A program made the position numbers and the translations under genes. A stretch of 64,000 nucleotides of DNA from Pseudomonas sp. S04 (GTDB lineage Bacteria; Pseudomonadota; Gammaproteobacteria; Pseudomonadales; Pseudomonadaceae): assembly GCF_009834545.1 (NCBI RefSeq), contig NZ_CP019427.1:2424001-2488000 (forward strand). The letters run 5' to 3'. Position 1 is the stretch's first letter, and every line of letters starts with the position of its first letter. The notes under the pieces are model-generated. The model worked only from the letters and a program-made list of their open reading frames with translations, had not been told where the DNA came from and made no database searches. Below are positions 29,019-37,358 of the stretch, one piece after another.

Positions 29019-32000
29019 ATGCACCTGCTCAGGACCCAGCCCGGCGGTTTTGTTGCCGACGACAACATTGCCGACCTCGGGCAAACCCCCGCCGACCTGG
29101 TGATCCTGTGCAGCGGCGACTCCAGCCTGGCACTGTTGGCCGAAGTGGCCCAGCAACTGCCGGATGACTACCCGAGCCTGCGCCTGGCCAACCCGATGCA
29201 GGTGCAGAACCATGCGTCGGTCGACCTCTACGTCGACCAGGTGCTGCGCCATGCCAAGGTCATCCTGATTTCGCTGCACGGTGGCATCAGCTATTGGCGC
29301 TACGGCGTCGAGCGTCTGGTGGAGCTGTCCAAGCGCGGGGTGCAACTGATCCTGGTGCCGGGCGATGACCGTCCCGATCCGGAGCTCAGCGACCTGAGTA
29401 CGGTGCCGGTGCAGGACCGCGAGCGGCTGTGGCACTTCCTGCGCCAGGGCGGCAAAAGCAATGCCCTGGACCTGTACCGCTGCCTGGCCAGTCGCTGGCT
29501 CGGGCGCGACTACCCGTGGGCCGAACCGCAAGCCCTGCCGCGTACCGCGATCTATCACCCGCGGCACAGCCAGCCCGACCTGGCCACCTGGCAAACCGAC
29601 TGGCAGGCCGGGCAGCCGGTGGCGGCAGTGCTGTTCTACCGTTCCCATTTGCAGGCGGCCAACACCGCCTTCATCGATATTTTCTGCCAGCGCTTGCAGG
29701 CGGCGGGGCTCAACCCGTTGCCGATTGCCCTGGCCAGCCTGAAAGAGCCCGGTTGCCTGGCGGTGGTCGAGGACTGGCTGGATCAAGTCCTGGCCTCGGT
29801 GATTCTCAATACCACCGGGTTTGCCCAATCCAGCCCGGAAGCGCCGCACCTGCGGCCGTTTCGCCGCAACATCCCGGTGATCCAGGCGATCTGCGCCCAG
29901 GACAACGAGCCGGGCTGGCGCGCCAGCGAACAGGGCCTGGGGCCGCGGGACCTGGCGATGCACATTGCCTTGCCGGAACTGGACGGGCGCATCATCAGCC
30001 GTCCCATCAGCTTCAAGGACCTGGCCTGGCGCAGCGAGCGCAGCCAGTGCGACGTGGTCTGCTACCGGGCGCAACCGGAGCGCATGGATTTTGTCGCCGA
30101 ACTGGCGCGCCGCTGGAGCGAACTGGCGCGGGTGGAGAATGGGCAAAAACGCGTGGCGTTGATTCTCGCCAACTACCCAACCCGTGACGGCCGCATCGGC
30201 AATGGCGTTGGCCTGGACACCCCGGCCGCGGCCTTGAACATCCTGCGGGCGCTGCAGGCCGAAGGTTATCCGCTGCCTGGCGAGCTGCCGGACAGCGGCA
30301 CCGAGCTGATCCGCCAACTGCTCGGCGGGGTCAGCAACGACCTGGACAGCATCGACCAGCGTCCCTGCCAGCAAAGCCTGGCGCTGGATGACTATCACGC
30401 GCTGTTCGGCGCCTTGCCCGCAGCCAATCGCGCTGCGGTGCTGGCGCGTTGGGGCGCGCCGCAGGACGACCCGATGTTCCGCGGCGGGCGCATGATGATC
30501 GCCGGGCTGCGCTTTGGCCTGACCTTCGTCGGCATCCAGCCGGCGCGGGGTTATCAGGTCGACCCGAGCGCGGTCTATCACGACCCGGACCTGGTGCCGC
30601 CCCACGGTTACCTGGCGTTCTATTTCTGGCTGCGCCAGGTCTACGGCGCCCATGCACTGGTTCACGTGGGCAAGCACGGCAACCTTGAATGGCTACCGGG
30701 CAAGGGCGTCGGCCTGTCTGAGAGTTGCTGGCCGGATGCGCTGCTGGGGCCGCTGCCGAACATCTATCCGTTTATCGTCAATGACCCGGGAGAGGGCGCC
30801 CAGGCCAAGCGCCGGACCCAGGCGGTGATCATCGATCACCTGATGCCACCGCTGACCCGCGCCGAAACCTACGGCCCGCTGCGCAACCTCGAGTTGCTGG
30901 CGGACGAATACTACGAAGCCCAGTTGCTCGACCCACGGCGCGCCCGTGAGCTACAGCGGGAGATTCTCGAACTGGTGCGCGAAACCCACATCGATCGGGA
31001 ATTGCAACTGGACGGCAAACTCGACAGCCAGGCCGATGCGGCGATCTGGCTGCCGCGCCTGGACACCTACCTGTGCGACCTCAAGGAGTCGCAGATTCGC
31101 GATGGCCTGCATGTGTTCGGCGAATCGCCCAGCGGGCGCCTGCGCATCGACACCTTGCTGGCCCTGCTGCGCATCCCCCGGGGCGACGGGCGGGGCGCGC
31201 AGTCGAGCTTGCTGCGGGCCTTGGCCAAGGCGTTCGGCCTGGGTTTTGATCCGCTGGACTGTGAGTTGTCGGCACCGTGGAGCGGCCCCAAGCCGGACGA
31301 GTTGCAGGGTCTTGGCGAGGACGCCTGGCGCACTGCCGGTGACACCCGCGAGCGCCTTGAGCTGTTTGCCGCGCAGTTGATCGAGCAGGCAGTCACCCCG
31401 CTTGCGCCGCAGCCGTTCCCCCGTGGGAGCGAGCCTGCTCGCGAAGCGATTGACCCCAGCGGCTTGCTCCCTCAGGACCCATGCTGGGCTGAAGTCAACG
31501 CGATCATCGGCCACCTGCGCGAAGTCGTCGCACCGCGCCTGGATGCCTGTGGCCCGGCGGAAATGCGCGGCTTGCTCGACGCCCTGGCCGGGCGGTTTGT
31601 CCCGGCCGGCCCGAGTGGCGCGCCAAGTCGCGGGCGTCTCGACGTGCTGCCCACCGGCCGTAACTTCTACTCGGTGGACGTGCGCAACCTGCCAACCACC
31701 ACCGCCTGGCGCATCGGTTTCCAGTCGGCCAATCTGATCCTCGAACGCCACCTGCAGGACCACGGCGATCACTTGCGCCAGCTCGGCCTGTCGGTATGGG
31801 GCACGGCCACCATGCGCACCGGCGGCGACGACATCGCCCAGGCCATGGCATTGATGGGCGTGCGTCCGGTCTGGGCCACGGGCAGCCAGCGGGTCGACGA
31901 TTTCGAAATCCTGCCGCTGAGCCTGCTGGACCGCCCGCGAGTGGACGTGACCTTGCGTGTGTCGGGGTTCTTTCGCGATGCCTTCGCCAACCTGATCCGC

Positions 32001-32849
32001 CTGTTCGATGCCGCGGTGCAAGCCGTGGCTGCACTGGATGAACCGGATGACATGAACCCGCTGGCGGCCAAGGTCCGTGAGGAGCGTCAAGCCTTGCAGC
32101 ACGCGGGGCTCGATAGCGACGCGGCGGCGCGCCAGGCCGGTTGGCGGATCTTCGGTGCCAAGCCGGGCGCCTATGGGGCGGGCGTGCAGGGCGCTATCGA
32201 TGGCCGCTTGTGGCAAAGCCGCGAAGACCTGGCCGAGGTCTACCTGAACTGGGGTGGCTATGCCTACGGCGGCGCCGACGAGGGCACTGCCGCGCGCAGC
32301 CAGTTCGCCCAGCGCCTGGGCCAGGTCCAGGCGGTGTTGCAGAACCAGGACAACCGCGAGCACGACTTGCTCGATTCCAACGACTATTACCAGTTCCAGG
32401 GCGGCATGCTGGCCGCCGTGGAAACCCTCAGCGGTGCAGCGGCGGCGAGTTATCACGGCGATCACAGCCAGCCGGACCTGCCGAAGATCCGCACGCTGAA
32501 GGAAGAGCTGAACCGGGTCATCCGTTCCCGTGCCGCCAATCCGAAGTGGATCGAAGGGGTCAAGCGCCATGGCTACAAAGGTGCTTTCGAACTGGCGGCG
32601 ACCGTGGACAACCTGTTTGCCTTCGACGCCACCACGCAGTTGATCGACGATCACCAGTACGCTTTGCTGGCCGACGCCTACCTGCTGGACCCCTCGACCC
32701 GCGAGTTCGTGCGCCAGCATAATCCCCATGCACTGCGTGACATGACCGAGCGCCTGCTCGAAGCGCAACAGCGCGGGCTGTGGCAAGCGCCTGGTGAGTA
32801 CCGTGAGGCGCTGGAGCATTTGCTGCTGGATATTGAAGAAGATTCTTGA
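29019..32849 (+). CDS. cobN: Cobaltochelatase large subunit CobN, with an in-frame REP insertion
   Basis: Encodes 1276 aa, the expected size. It inserts Co2+ into hydrogenobyrinate a,c-diamide with ATPase partners. Family motifs include HVGKHGNLEWLPGKGVGLSE and NDPGEGAQAKRRTQAVIIDH (mid-protein), LPTGRNFYSVDVRNLPTTTA, and the C-terminal WGGYAYGGADEG. At 31422-31447 a REP sequence is read in frame, giving about nine residues, RGSEPAREA, in the linker before LLPQDPCWAE. The linker lies between well-conserved blocks, so the insertion is probably tolerated. cobN starts 3 bp after the cobW stop. A perfect 22-bp REPIN follows before chlI. Confidence 0.95.
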   Translation: MHLLRTQPGGFVADDNIADLGQTPADLVILCSGDSSLALLAEVAQQLPDDYPSLRLANPMQVQNHASVDLYVDQVLRHAKVILISLHGGISYWRYGVERLVELSKRGVQLILVPGDDRPDPELSDLSTVPVQDRERLWHFLRQGGKSNALDLYRCLASRWLGRDYPWAEPQALPRTAIYHPRHSQPDLATWQTDWQAGQPVAAVLFYRSHLQAANTAFIDIFCQRLQAAGLNPLPIALASLKEPGCLAVVEDWLDQVLASVILNTTGFAQSSPEAPHLRPFRRNIPVIQAICAQDNEPGWRASEQGLGPRDLAMHIALPELDGRIISRPISFKDLAWRSERSQCDVVCYRAQPERMDFVAELARRWSELARVENGQKRVALILANYPTRDGRIGNGVGLDTPAAALNILRALQAEGYPLPGELPDSGTELIRQLLGGVSNDLDSIDQRPCQQSLALDDYHALFGALPAANRAAVLARWGAPQDDPMFRGGRMMIAGLRFGLTFVGIQPARGYQVDPSAVYHDPDLVPPHGYLAFYFWLRQVYGAHALVHVGKHGNLEWLPGKGVGLSESCWPDALLGPLPNIYPFIVNDPGEGAQAKRRTQAVIIDHLMPPLTRAETYGPLRNLELLADEYYEAQLLDPRRARELQREILELVRETHIDRELQLDGKLDSQADAAIWLPRLDTYLCDLKESQIRDGLHVFGESPSGRLRIDTLLALLRIPRGDGRGAQSSLLRALAKAFGLGFDPLDCELSAPWSGPKPDELQGLGEDAWRTAGDTRERLELFAAQLIEQAVTPLAPQPFPRGSEPAREAIDPSGLLPQDPCWAEVNAIIGHLREVVAPRLDACGPAEMRGLLDALAGRFVPAGPSGAPSRGRLDVLPTGRNFYSVDVRNLPTTTAWRIGFQSANLILERHLQDHGDHLRQLGLSVWGTATMRTGGDDIAQAMALMGVRPVWATGSQRVDDFEILPLSLLDRPRVDVTLRVSGFFRDAFANLIRLFDAAVQAVAALDEPDDMNPLAAKVREERQALQHAGLDSDAAARQAGWRIFGAKPGAYGAGVQGAIDGRLWQSREDLAEVYLNWGGYAYGGADEGTAARSQFAQRLGQVQAVLQNQDNREHDLLDSNDYYQFQGGMLAAVETLSGAAAASYHGDHSQPDLPKIRTLKEELNRVIRSRAANPKWIEGVKRHGYKGAFELAATVDNLFAFDATTQLIDDHQYALLADAYLLDPSTREFVRQHNPHALRDMTERLLEAQQRGLWQAPGEYREALEHLLLDIEEDS
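31422..31447 (+). repeat. REP sequence inside the cobN reading frame
   Basis: CGTGGGAGCGAGCCTGCTCG plus GCGAA matches the intergenic REP sequences of this window (compare 5871 and 47669) but lies within cobN with the frame intact. The translated residues are about 800-810 of the protein. Confidence 0.8.
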
Positions 32850-32864
32850 ACCCATGTGCGATCG

Positions 32865-32929
32865 TTTCGCTGGCAAGCCAGCTCCCACAGGATCTACGCG
32901 GACTTGGGGGAGCTGGCTTGCCAGCGAAA
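32865..32929. repeat. REPIN between cobN and chlI (perfect 22-bp arms)
   Basis: TTTCGCTGGCAAGCCAGCTC at 32865 (arm to 32886) is exactly inverted at 32908-32929, around a 21-bp spacer. It may uncouple chlI expression from cobN by forming an mRNA hairpin. Confidence 0.92.
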
Positions 32930-32966
32930 GCGCTGTGACAGACAACCGTTGTAGTCGAGACCTGAG

Positions 32967-33974
32967 ATGACCGACACCCCCCATTTCCCGCTGTCCGCCG
33001 TGGTCGGCGCCGACGCCCTGAAGCTGGCGCTGTGCCTGAGCGCCATCGACCCGAAAATCGGCGGCGTGCTGATCGAAGGGCCGCGCGGCATGGCCAAGTC
33101 GACCCTGGCCCGTGGCCTGGCCGACCTGCTGGCCAGCGGGCAGTTCGTCACCTTGCCCCTGGGCGCAACCGAAGAACGCCTGGTCGGCACCCTGGACCTG
33201 GATGCGGCATTGAGCGAGGGTCGCGCGCAGTTTTCCCCTGGGGTCCTGGCCAAGGCCGACGGTGGGGTGCTGTACGTCGATGAAGTCAATCTGCTGCCCG
33301 ATCACCTGGTGGACCTGCTGCTCGATGTGGCAGCCAGCGGTACAAACCTGATCGAGCGCGACGGCATTTCCCACCGTCATCCGGCGCGGTTTGTGCTGAT
33401 CGGCACCATGAACCCGGAAGAGGGCGAGCTGCGTCCGCAACTGCTCGATCGCTTTGGCCTGAATGTCGCACTCAGTGGCCACACTGCGCCGCTGGAGCGC
33501 GGGCAGATCATCCGCCGCCGCCTGGATTTCGACAGCGACCCGCAGGCGTTCTGTGGACACTGGGAAGCAGCCCAGTTGGCCCTGCGTGAACGTTGTCAGC
33601 AAGCGCGCCGGCTGCTGAGTGAGATCGCCCTCGACGATCAGGCGCTGGCACAGATTACCGAACGCTGTTTCGCCGCCGGGGTCGATGGCTTGCGTGCTGA
33701 CCTGGTGTGGCTGCGTGCTGCCCGCGCCCATGCCGCGTGGCGCGGGGCAACGGCGATCGAGGACGGCGATATCGAGGCAGTCGCTGAGTTTGCCTTGCGC
33801 CATCGCCGTCGCCAGGCCCCGCCGCCCGCTTCGGACCCACAACCAGCGCCCCCGGCGTCTGCCCCGCAATCACCTGGCGTCGATTCAGGCCAGGGCCAGT
33901 GGGGCGAAATGCCGGCCCAGGCGCTGCCCACCGGTGCGCGCCGAGAAGTGCCGAGCTGGCCAAAAAAGCCCTAG
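32967..33974 (+). CDS. Mg-chelatase ChlI-like AAA+ ATPase (cobaltochelatase partner)
   Basis: Encodes 335 aa. Walker A is GPRGMAKSTLARGL (about 33-46), Walker B GGVLYVDEVNLLPDH, and sensor/arginine segment GTMNPEEGELRPQLLDRFG, all typical of ChlI/BchI subunits. The last 60 residues are Pro/Ala-rich and look like a linker, as in the N-terminal part of ChlD. In Pseudomonas the ATPase subunits next to CobN are of this magnesium-chelatase type rather than CobS/CobT, and are thought to drive cobalt insertion. The ATG at 32967 follows GAGACCTGAG, about 120 bp after the cobN stop and a REPIN. The downstream VWA gene overlaps its 3' end in another frame. Confidence 0.9.
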   Translation: MTDTPHFPLSAVVGADALKLALCLSAIDPKIGGVLIEGPRGMAKSTLARGLADLLASGQFVTLPLGATEERLVGTLDLDAALSEGRAQFSPGVLAKADGGVLYVDEVNLLPDHLVDLLLDVAASGTNLIERDGISHRHPARFVLIGTMNPEEGELRPQLLDRFGLNVALSGHTAPLERGQIIRRRLDFDSDPQAFCGHWEAAQLALRERCQQARRLLSEIALDDQALAQITERCFAAGVDGLRADLVWLRAARAHAAWRGATAIEDGDIEAVAEFALRHRRRQAPPPASDPQPAPPASAPQSPGVDSGQGQWGEMPAQALPTGARREVPSWPKKP

Positions 33975-34639
33975 GCATTCGCCCGCGCTGTGATGCGGGG
34001 GCGGATGCCAGGCCCCGGGCGGGGCGCTTGCACAATGGCCGGCAGGGGCCACGGCGGTCCGCTGGCAGCGGGTCGGTGGATTGGCCGGGGACGCTGCTCA
34101 AGGGCCGGCCGCGCAGCCGCGACGCGCTGTTGTTCCATTGGCGCAGCCGTGCGCCTCACGAACTGTGGCTGGTGATTGTCGATGCTTCGGCTTCGACCCG
34201 CCGGCATCAGGCGCTGGGGGATGCCAAGGGGCTGTTGGCGCAGGTGTTCGACGACGCCTACCGGCAACGTGCGCGCCTGGCCTTGCTTACCGTCAGCGGC
34301 CTGGCACCGAGCTGGCAGGTCCAGGGTTTAAAGGCTTCCGGCAGTCTGCGCGATTGGCTTGAGGGGTTGGGGGCCGGGGGAGGTACGCCGTTGTTGGCGG
34401 CCCTTGGCGAGGCGGGGCGGTGGTTGGGGCGGCGGCAAAAACGCTTTCCGGCGGAAGTTCAGCGAGTGTTGTTGGTGACTGATGGTCGTCTCAAGGCTTG
34501 GCCGAACCTGGTGGCGTTTGGTTGTCCGAGTTTGTTGGTGGATATTGAGCGTGGTCCGATTCGCCTGGGTCGGGCTCGGGATCTGGCTCGGGAGTTGGGG
34601 GCTGAGTATCGGCATATTGATGATCTTGGGGTGGGCTGA
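33899..34639 (+). CDS. ChlD-like VWA-domain protein (cobaltochelatase-associated)
   Basis: Encodes 246 aa if the ATG at 33899 is used. That overlaps the end of chlI by 76 bp in another frame and has only a weak ribosome-binding site; in-frame TTG at 34028 or GTG at 34076 would give shorter proteins starting after the overlap. The conserved part is a von Willebrand A domain with an intact metal-ion-dependent adhesion site: VIVDASAST (DxSxS), GGGTPLL (Thr) and LVTDGR (Asp). ChlI plus this protein together resemble a split ChlD/BchD. Together with ChlI it should form the ATPase module for CobN. The 3' flank loses gene structure and holds a REP. Confidence 0.78.
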   Translation: MGRNAGPGAAHRCAPRSAELAKKALGIRPRCDAGADARPRAGRLHNGRQGPRRSAGSGSVDWPGTLLKGRPRSRDALLFHWRSRAPHELWLVIVDASASTRRHQALGDAKGLLAQVFDDAYRQRARLALLTVSGLAPSWQVQGLKASGSLRDWLEGLGAGGGTPLLAALGEAGRWLGRRQKRFPAEVQRVLLVTDGRLKAWPNLVAFGCPSLLVDIERGPIRLGRARDLARELGAEYRHIDDLGVG

Positions 34640-34752
34640 AGGGGTAGGCGGACCAAGAGCAAAAGCACGGCGACCTGGCAGTCGGCCTGAGTGGTAAGAG
34701 CGGGCGAGGCGGCCTACCGACCGACCTGCTTATTCCTGATGTACGAATTTCC

Positions 34753-34805
34753 CCCGTGGGAGCGGGCTTGCCCGCGATGACGATCTCCGTCGGCTCCCAC
34801 AGGTT
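34753..34805. repeat. REP pair after the VWA gene
   Basis: CCGTGGGAGCGGGCTTGCCC with GCGATGACG is followed by an inverted partial copy, CGGCTCCCACAGG. The 34640-34752 stretch before it has no gene; it contains GCGAGGCGGCCTACCGACCG, which resembles the spacer of the element at 26643 (GCGAGGCGGCCTAAAAGCCG). Confidence 0.75.
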
Positions 34806-34837
34806 TCTTGACTGGCATCGTGAACACGCTCGTGACT

Positions 34838-35914
34838 TCACGCAGCAAATGTATAACGGTCCTTGCCGCTGTGTTTGGCCAGGTACAGTGCTTCGTCGGC
34901 CTTTCTCAGCGCCTGGTTCAACGAGTCGCTGTCGGCCACTCGGGTCAGGCCGATGCTGACGGTCACCGGGTACTCGCTCGGATCCTCGCGCACCACCCGG
35001 CATAGGCGTGCGGCCAGGTCTTCGACGTCGTCACGGCGGACTCCGGACAAGTAAACCGCAAATTCCTCGCCCCCCAGGCGCGCATATTCGTAATCGGCCA
35101 TGACCGCCTTGATGGCGGCTGCGATGCGTTTGAGCACCTGGTCGCCAATGTCGTGCCCGTAGGTATCGTTGATCCTCTTGAAATTGTCGATATCGACCAT
35201 CGCCAGGTAATGGTCGTGCTCACGCGGGTGCGCTCTCAGCTGCCGGGTGGCGGTGGTCATGAACGAGCGGCGATTGGGGATTTCAGTCAGCGTGTCGAGG
35301 TAGGCCTGGTCCAGCAGCAACTTCGCCATGATGTAGGCATAGAGCCTGGCCTGGCGCAGTTTCATAAAGCTGTAGAGGGTCAAGGCGCTGAGGAACACCG
35401 AGTAGCAGGCGGTCATCGTGCCCCTGAGGCCGAACAATTCTATGTCGGTGTTGTAGAAGGGGTTGAGCATCAGCCAGGTGATCAGCAGCGCGGCGTAGAA
35501 CGAGCCGCGGCTCAACGGCAGTACCGAGGCGCTGTAGAGGATGCTGGAGGCGGCCAGCACCAGCCAGGCTGGCTGCAAGGTCATGGGCAAGCCGTGGATG
35601 ACCATGCGGATACCCAGGGTCATGACCAGCACGAACAGCACATTGAGCCGATCAAAGTGCCGGGCCTTGTGGGTGAACCCCAGAATGATCGCGAGGATCG
35701 AGAGGGCCCCCAGGAACAGTGGTGAAAGGTAGGTAAAGCGCTGCCCGCCCAGGAAGCTGACGATCAGGTCGAAGACCAGCCAGATCACGATGCTGGCGAT
35801 GTAGATCAACAGGCAGAAACGTTGTTGCCGCTCGAAGTGATACTGCGCAAATTCCCGTTGCAAGGCTGCCGGGGCAGCTTTTTTCAGCACTTCATCTTCA
35901 ATGGTCTTGAACAT
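34838..35914 (-). CDS. Membrane diguanylate cyclase (GGEEF) lacking the inhibitory I-site
   Basis: Encodes 358 aa. Residues about 25-190 contain five to six predicted transmembrane helices (FCLLIYIASIVIWLVFDLIV, LFLGALSILAIILGF, among others). Residues about 195-358 form a GGDEF domain with ARLGGEEFAVYLSG, the active-site version, and the usual DTLTEIPNRRSF and DIDNFKRINDTYGHDIGD motifs. The inhibitory RxxD is absent (MADY precedes EYARLGG), so product inhibition is not expected. It makes c-di-GMP at the inner membrane from two GTP. The ATG at 35914 follows AAGGCGAGCG; the frame extends upstream without membrane or domain similarity. It is a single gene with no obvious partner. Confidence 0.92.
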   Translation of the reverse strand: MFKTIEDEVLKKAAPAALQREFAQYHFERQQRFCLLIYIASIVIWLVFDLIVSFLGGQRFTYLSPLFLGALSILAIILGFTHKARHFDRLNVLFVLVMTLGIRMVIHGLPMTLQPAWLVLAASSILYSASVLPLSRGSFYAALLITWLMLNPFYNTDIELFGLRGTMTACYSVFLSALTLYSFMKLRQARLYAYIMAKLLLDQAYLDTLTEIPNRRSFMTTATRQLRAHPREHDHYLAMVDIDNFKRINDTYGHDIGDQVLKRIAAAIKAVMADYEYARLGGEEFAVYLSGVRRDDVEDLAARLCRVVREDPSEYPVTVSIGLTRVADSDSLNQALRKADEALYLAKHSGKDRYTFAA

Positions 35915-36080
35915 CGCTCGCCTTGTTTCCCTGGAATACCCGGACGCACACGGATGTCGGCTGAAGCATGAATAAAAGCAGGCCAACGAGGTGTTGTCCA
36001 ATGGCTCACCGGGCCTGCTGGCGGGTGAACAAATACGCAGGGATTTTCCGGGTGGGCTGTGGCACACTTTTGATCATCTG

Positions 36081-36116
36081 TTCCGCTATTTCATATTTTA
36101 TTCCGCTGTAGCGGAA
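36081..36116. promoter_or_regulatory. TTCCGCT palindrome and half-site upstream of the RidA-IclR operon
   Basis: TTCCGCT-GT-AGCGGAA (36101-36116) is a 7-bp-arm palindrome, and an extra direct half-site TTCCGCT lies at 36081-36087, 20 bp before. It sits 33 bp upstream of the RidA ATG in an AT-rich patch. The IclR regulator encoded in the same operon is the natural candidate ligand. Confidence 0.65.
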
Positions 36117-36148
36117 TTATCCGCCACTTCCCAAGCAGGAGATCCACC

Positions 36149-36538
36149 ATGAGCATCACTCGTTATGGCACCGGCAGTACCGCCGGTGGCGGTCAGCCGC
36201 GTCCTTTCGCCCGCGCCGTGGAAGCCGACGGCTGGCTGCATGTGTCCGGACAGGTGCCGGCGGTGGATGGTGAAATCATTGTTGGCGGGATTGTCGAGCA
36301 GACTCACCAGACCCTGCGCAACCTGGTGGCGATTCTCGAAGAAGCCGGGTATGGCCTCGAGGACGTGGTGCGCACTGGCGTCTGGCTGGCGGACCCGAGG
36401 GATTTCTGGAGCTTCAACAAGGTCTTCTCCGAGTACTTCAGCCCGGAACACGCGCCGGCCCGGGCCTGTGTGCAAGCGAACATGATGGTCGACTGCAAGG
36501 TCGAGATCGATTGCGTCGCGTACAAGAAAAAAGCCTGA
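36149..36538 (+). CDS. RidA family protein (second, operon-specific paralog)
   Basis: Encodes 129 aa in the YjgF/Rid fold. HVSGQVP near residue 30 and APARACVQANM around residue 105 supply the conserved Gly and the substrate Arg, and VEIDCVAY ends the barrel. It differs clearly from the RidA at 2215 in sequence and probably belongs to another Rid subfamily. It is the first gene of an operon with an IclR regulator and a PLP amino-acid deaminase. A PLP dehydratase releases 2-aminoacrylate-type enamines that Rid enzymes hydrolyse, so a role in clearing that intermediate is likely. It starts 32 bp after the operator palindrome. Confidence 0.88.
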   Translation: MSITRYGTGSTAGGGQPRPFARAVEADGWLHVSGQVPAVDGEIIVGGIVEQTHQTLRNLVAILEEAGYGLEDVVRTGVWLADPRDFWSFNKVFSEYFSPEHAPARACVQANMMVDCKVEIDCVAYKKKA

Positions 36539-36558
36539 AGCCCGGGGAGGCCGCAACC

Positions 36559-37323
36559 ATGAGTGACGACACTATCAAGCGTCGGGCCCGCGGGTTGGAC
36601 CGGGCGTTCGATATTCTCGACTTCCTCAAGGAAATCGGCGAGCCGCTGCGTCCCAACGATATCGCCAACGGCATCGGCAGCCCGAAGTCCACCGTCTATG
36701 AACTGGTGGCGGCCCTGCTGGAGCGGCGGATCCTGCAGCCGGTGGGCAAGGACGGGCATGTGTACCTGGGCCGCCAGCTGTACTTCCTGGGGCAGGCGCA
36801 CTTGCGTCATTTCGACCTCACCCGCGAGGCCAGGCAGGCCCTGCAGGAGATTGTCAGCCAGACCGGCGAAACCGCGCAGATGTGCCTGCTCAACGGGCGC
36901 AAATACACGGTGGCGCTGATGCAGGAAGGCCAGCGGCATTTTCGTATTTCCTCGGATATCGGCGAGAACGCGCCGATCCCCTGGACCGCGTCCGGGCGCC
37001 TGCTGCTGGCGCACCTGAGCGACCAGCAGATTGTCGAGCTGATTGCCGCCGAGGACTTCATCCTGCCTGACGGCCAGCCACTGCCGTTGGCGCTTTTCCT
37101 GGCGCAGATTCGCCAGGCCGGGGTCGATGGGTTCTTCTCTTTCGACAGCGTGGCCGACACCTTCACCCATTGTTTTGCCGCCCCGGTAAAAGACCCGGAT
37201 GGGGTGGCCATTGCCACCTTGTGCATCGTCGCCCCAAGGGCCGACGCCATTAACAACTACGACGCCTACCGTCGGGTGCTGATCGACAGCGCCAACCGCA
37301 TGGCCCGGCGCCTCAACGAATAA
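36559..37323 (+). CDS. IclR family transcriptional regulator
   Basis: Encodes 254 aa. The N-terminal winged helix is residues 10-75 (LDRAFDILDFLKEIGEPLRP, NDIANGIGSPKSTVYEL). The C-terminal effector domain (85-254) shows the IclR pattern SQTGETAQMCLLNG, PIPWTASGRLLLAHLS and GFFSFDSVADTFTH. IclR proteins bind small organic acids and repress or activate catabolic operons. It lies between the RidA gene (stop 36538) and the amino-acid deaminase gene (start 37359), so it autoregulates. The ATG at 36559 follows GGGGAGG; an in-frame start 48 bp upstream lacks a site. The palindrome at 36101-36116 is the probable operator. Confidence 0.92.
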   Translation: MSDDTIKRRARGLDRAFDILDFLKEIGEPLRPNDIANGIGSPKSTVYELVAALLERRILQPVGKDGHVYLGRQLYFLGQAHLRHFDLTREARQALQEIVSQTGETAQMCLLNGRKYTVALMQEGQRHFRISSDIGENAPIPWTASGRLLLAHLSDQQIVELIAAEDFILPDGQPLPLALFLAQIRQAGVDGFFSFDSVADTFTHCFAAPVKDPDGVAIATLCIVAPRADAINNYDAYRRVLIDSANRMARRLNE

Positions 37324-37358
37324 CCCTGGCCGCTGCCGGCCGTGCAAGGAGTGAAAGC

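Noticed and set aside
27486..30677. A 1063-codon minus-strand open frame antisense to cobW and cobN
   Set aside because: It is a codon-bias shadow of two clear genes and crosses the riboswitch; no motif is present.
30951..33869. A 972-codon minus-strand frame antisense to cobN and chlI
   Set aside because: It reads through a REPIN and two certain genes and has no family features.
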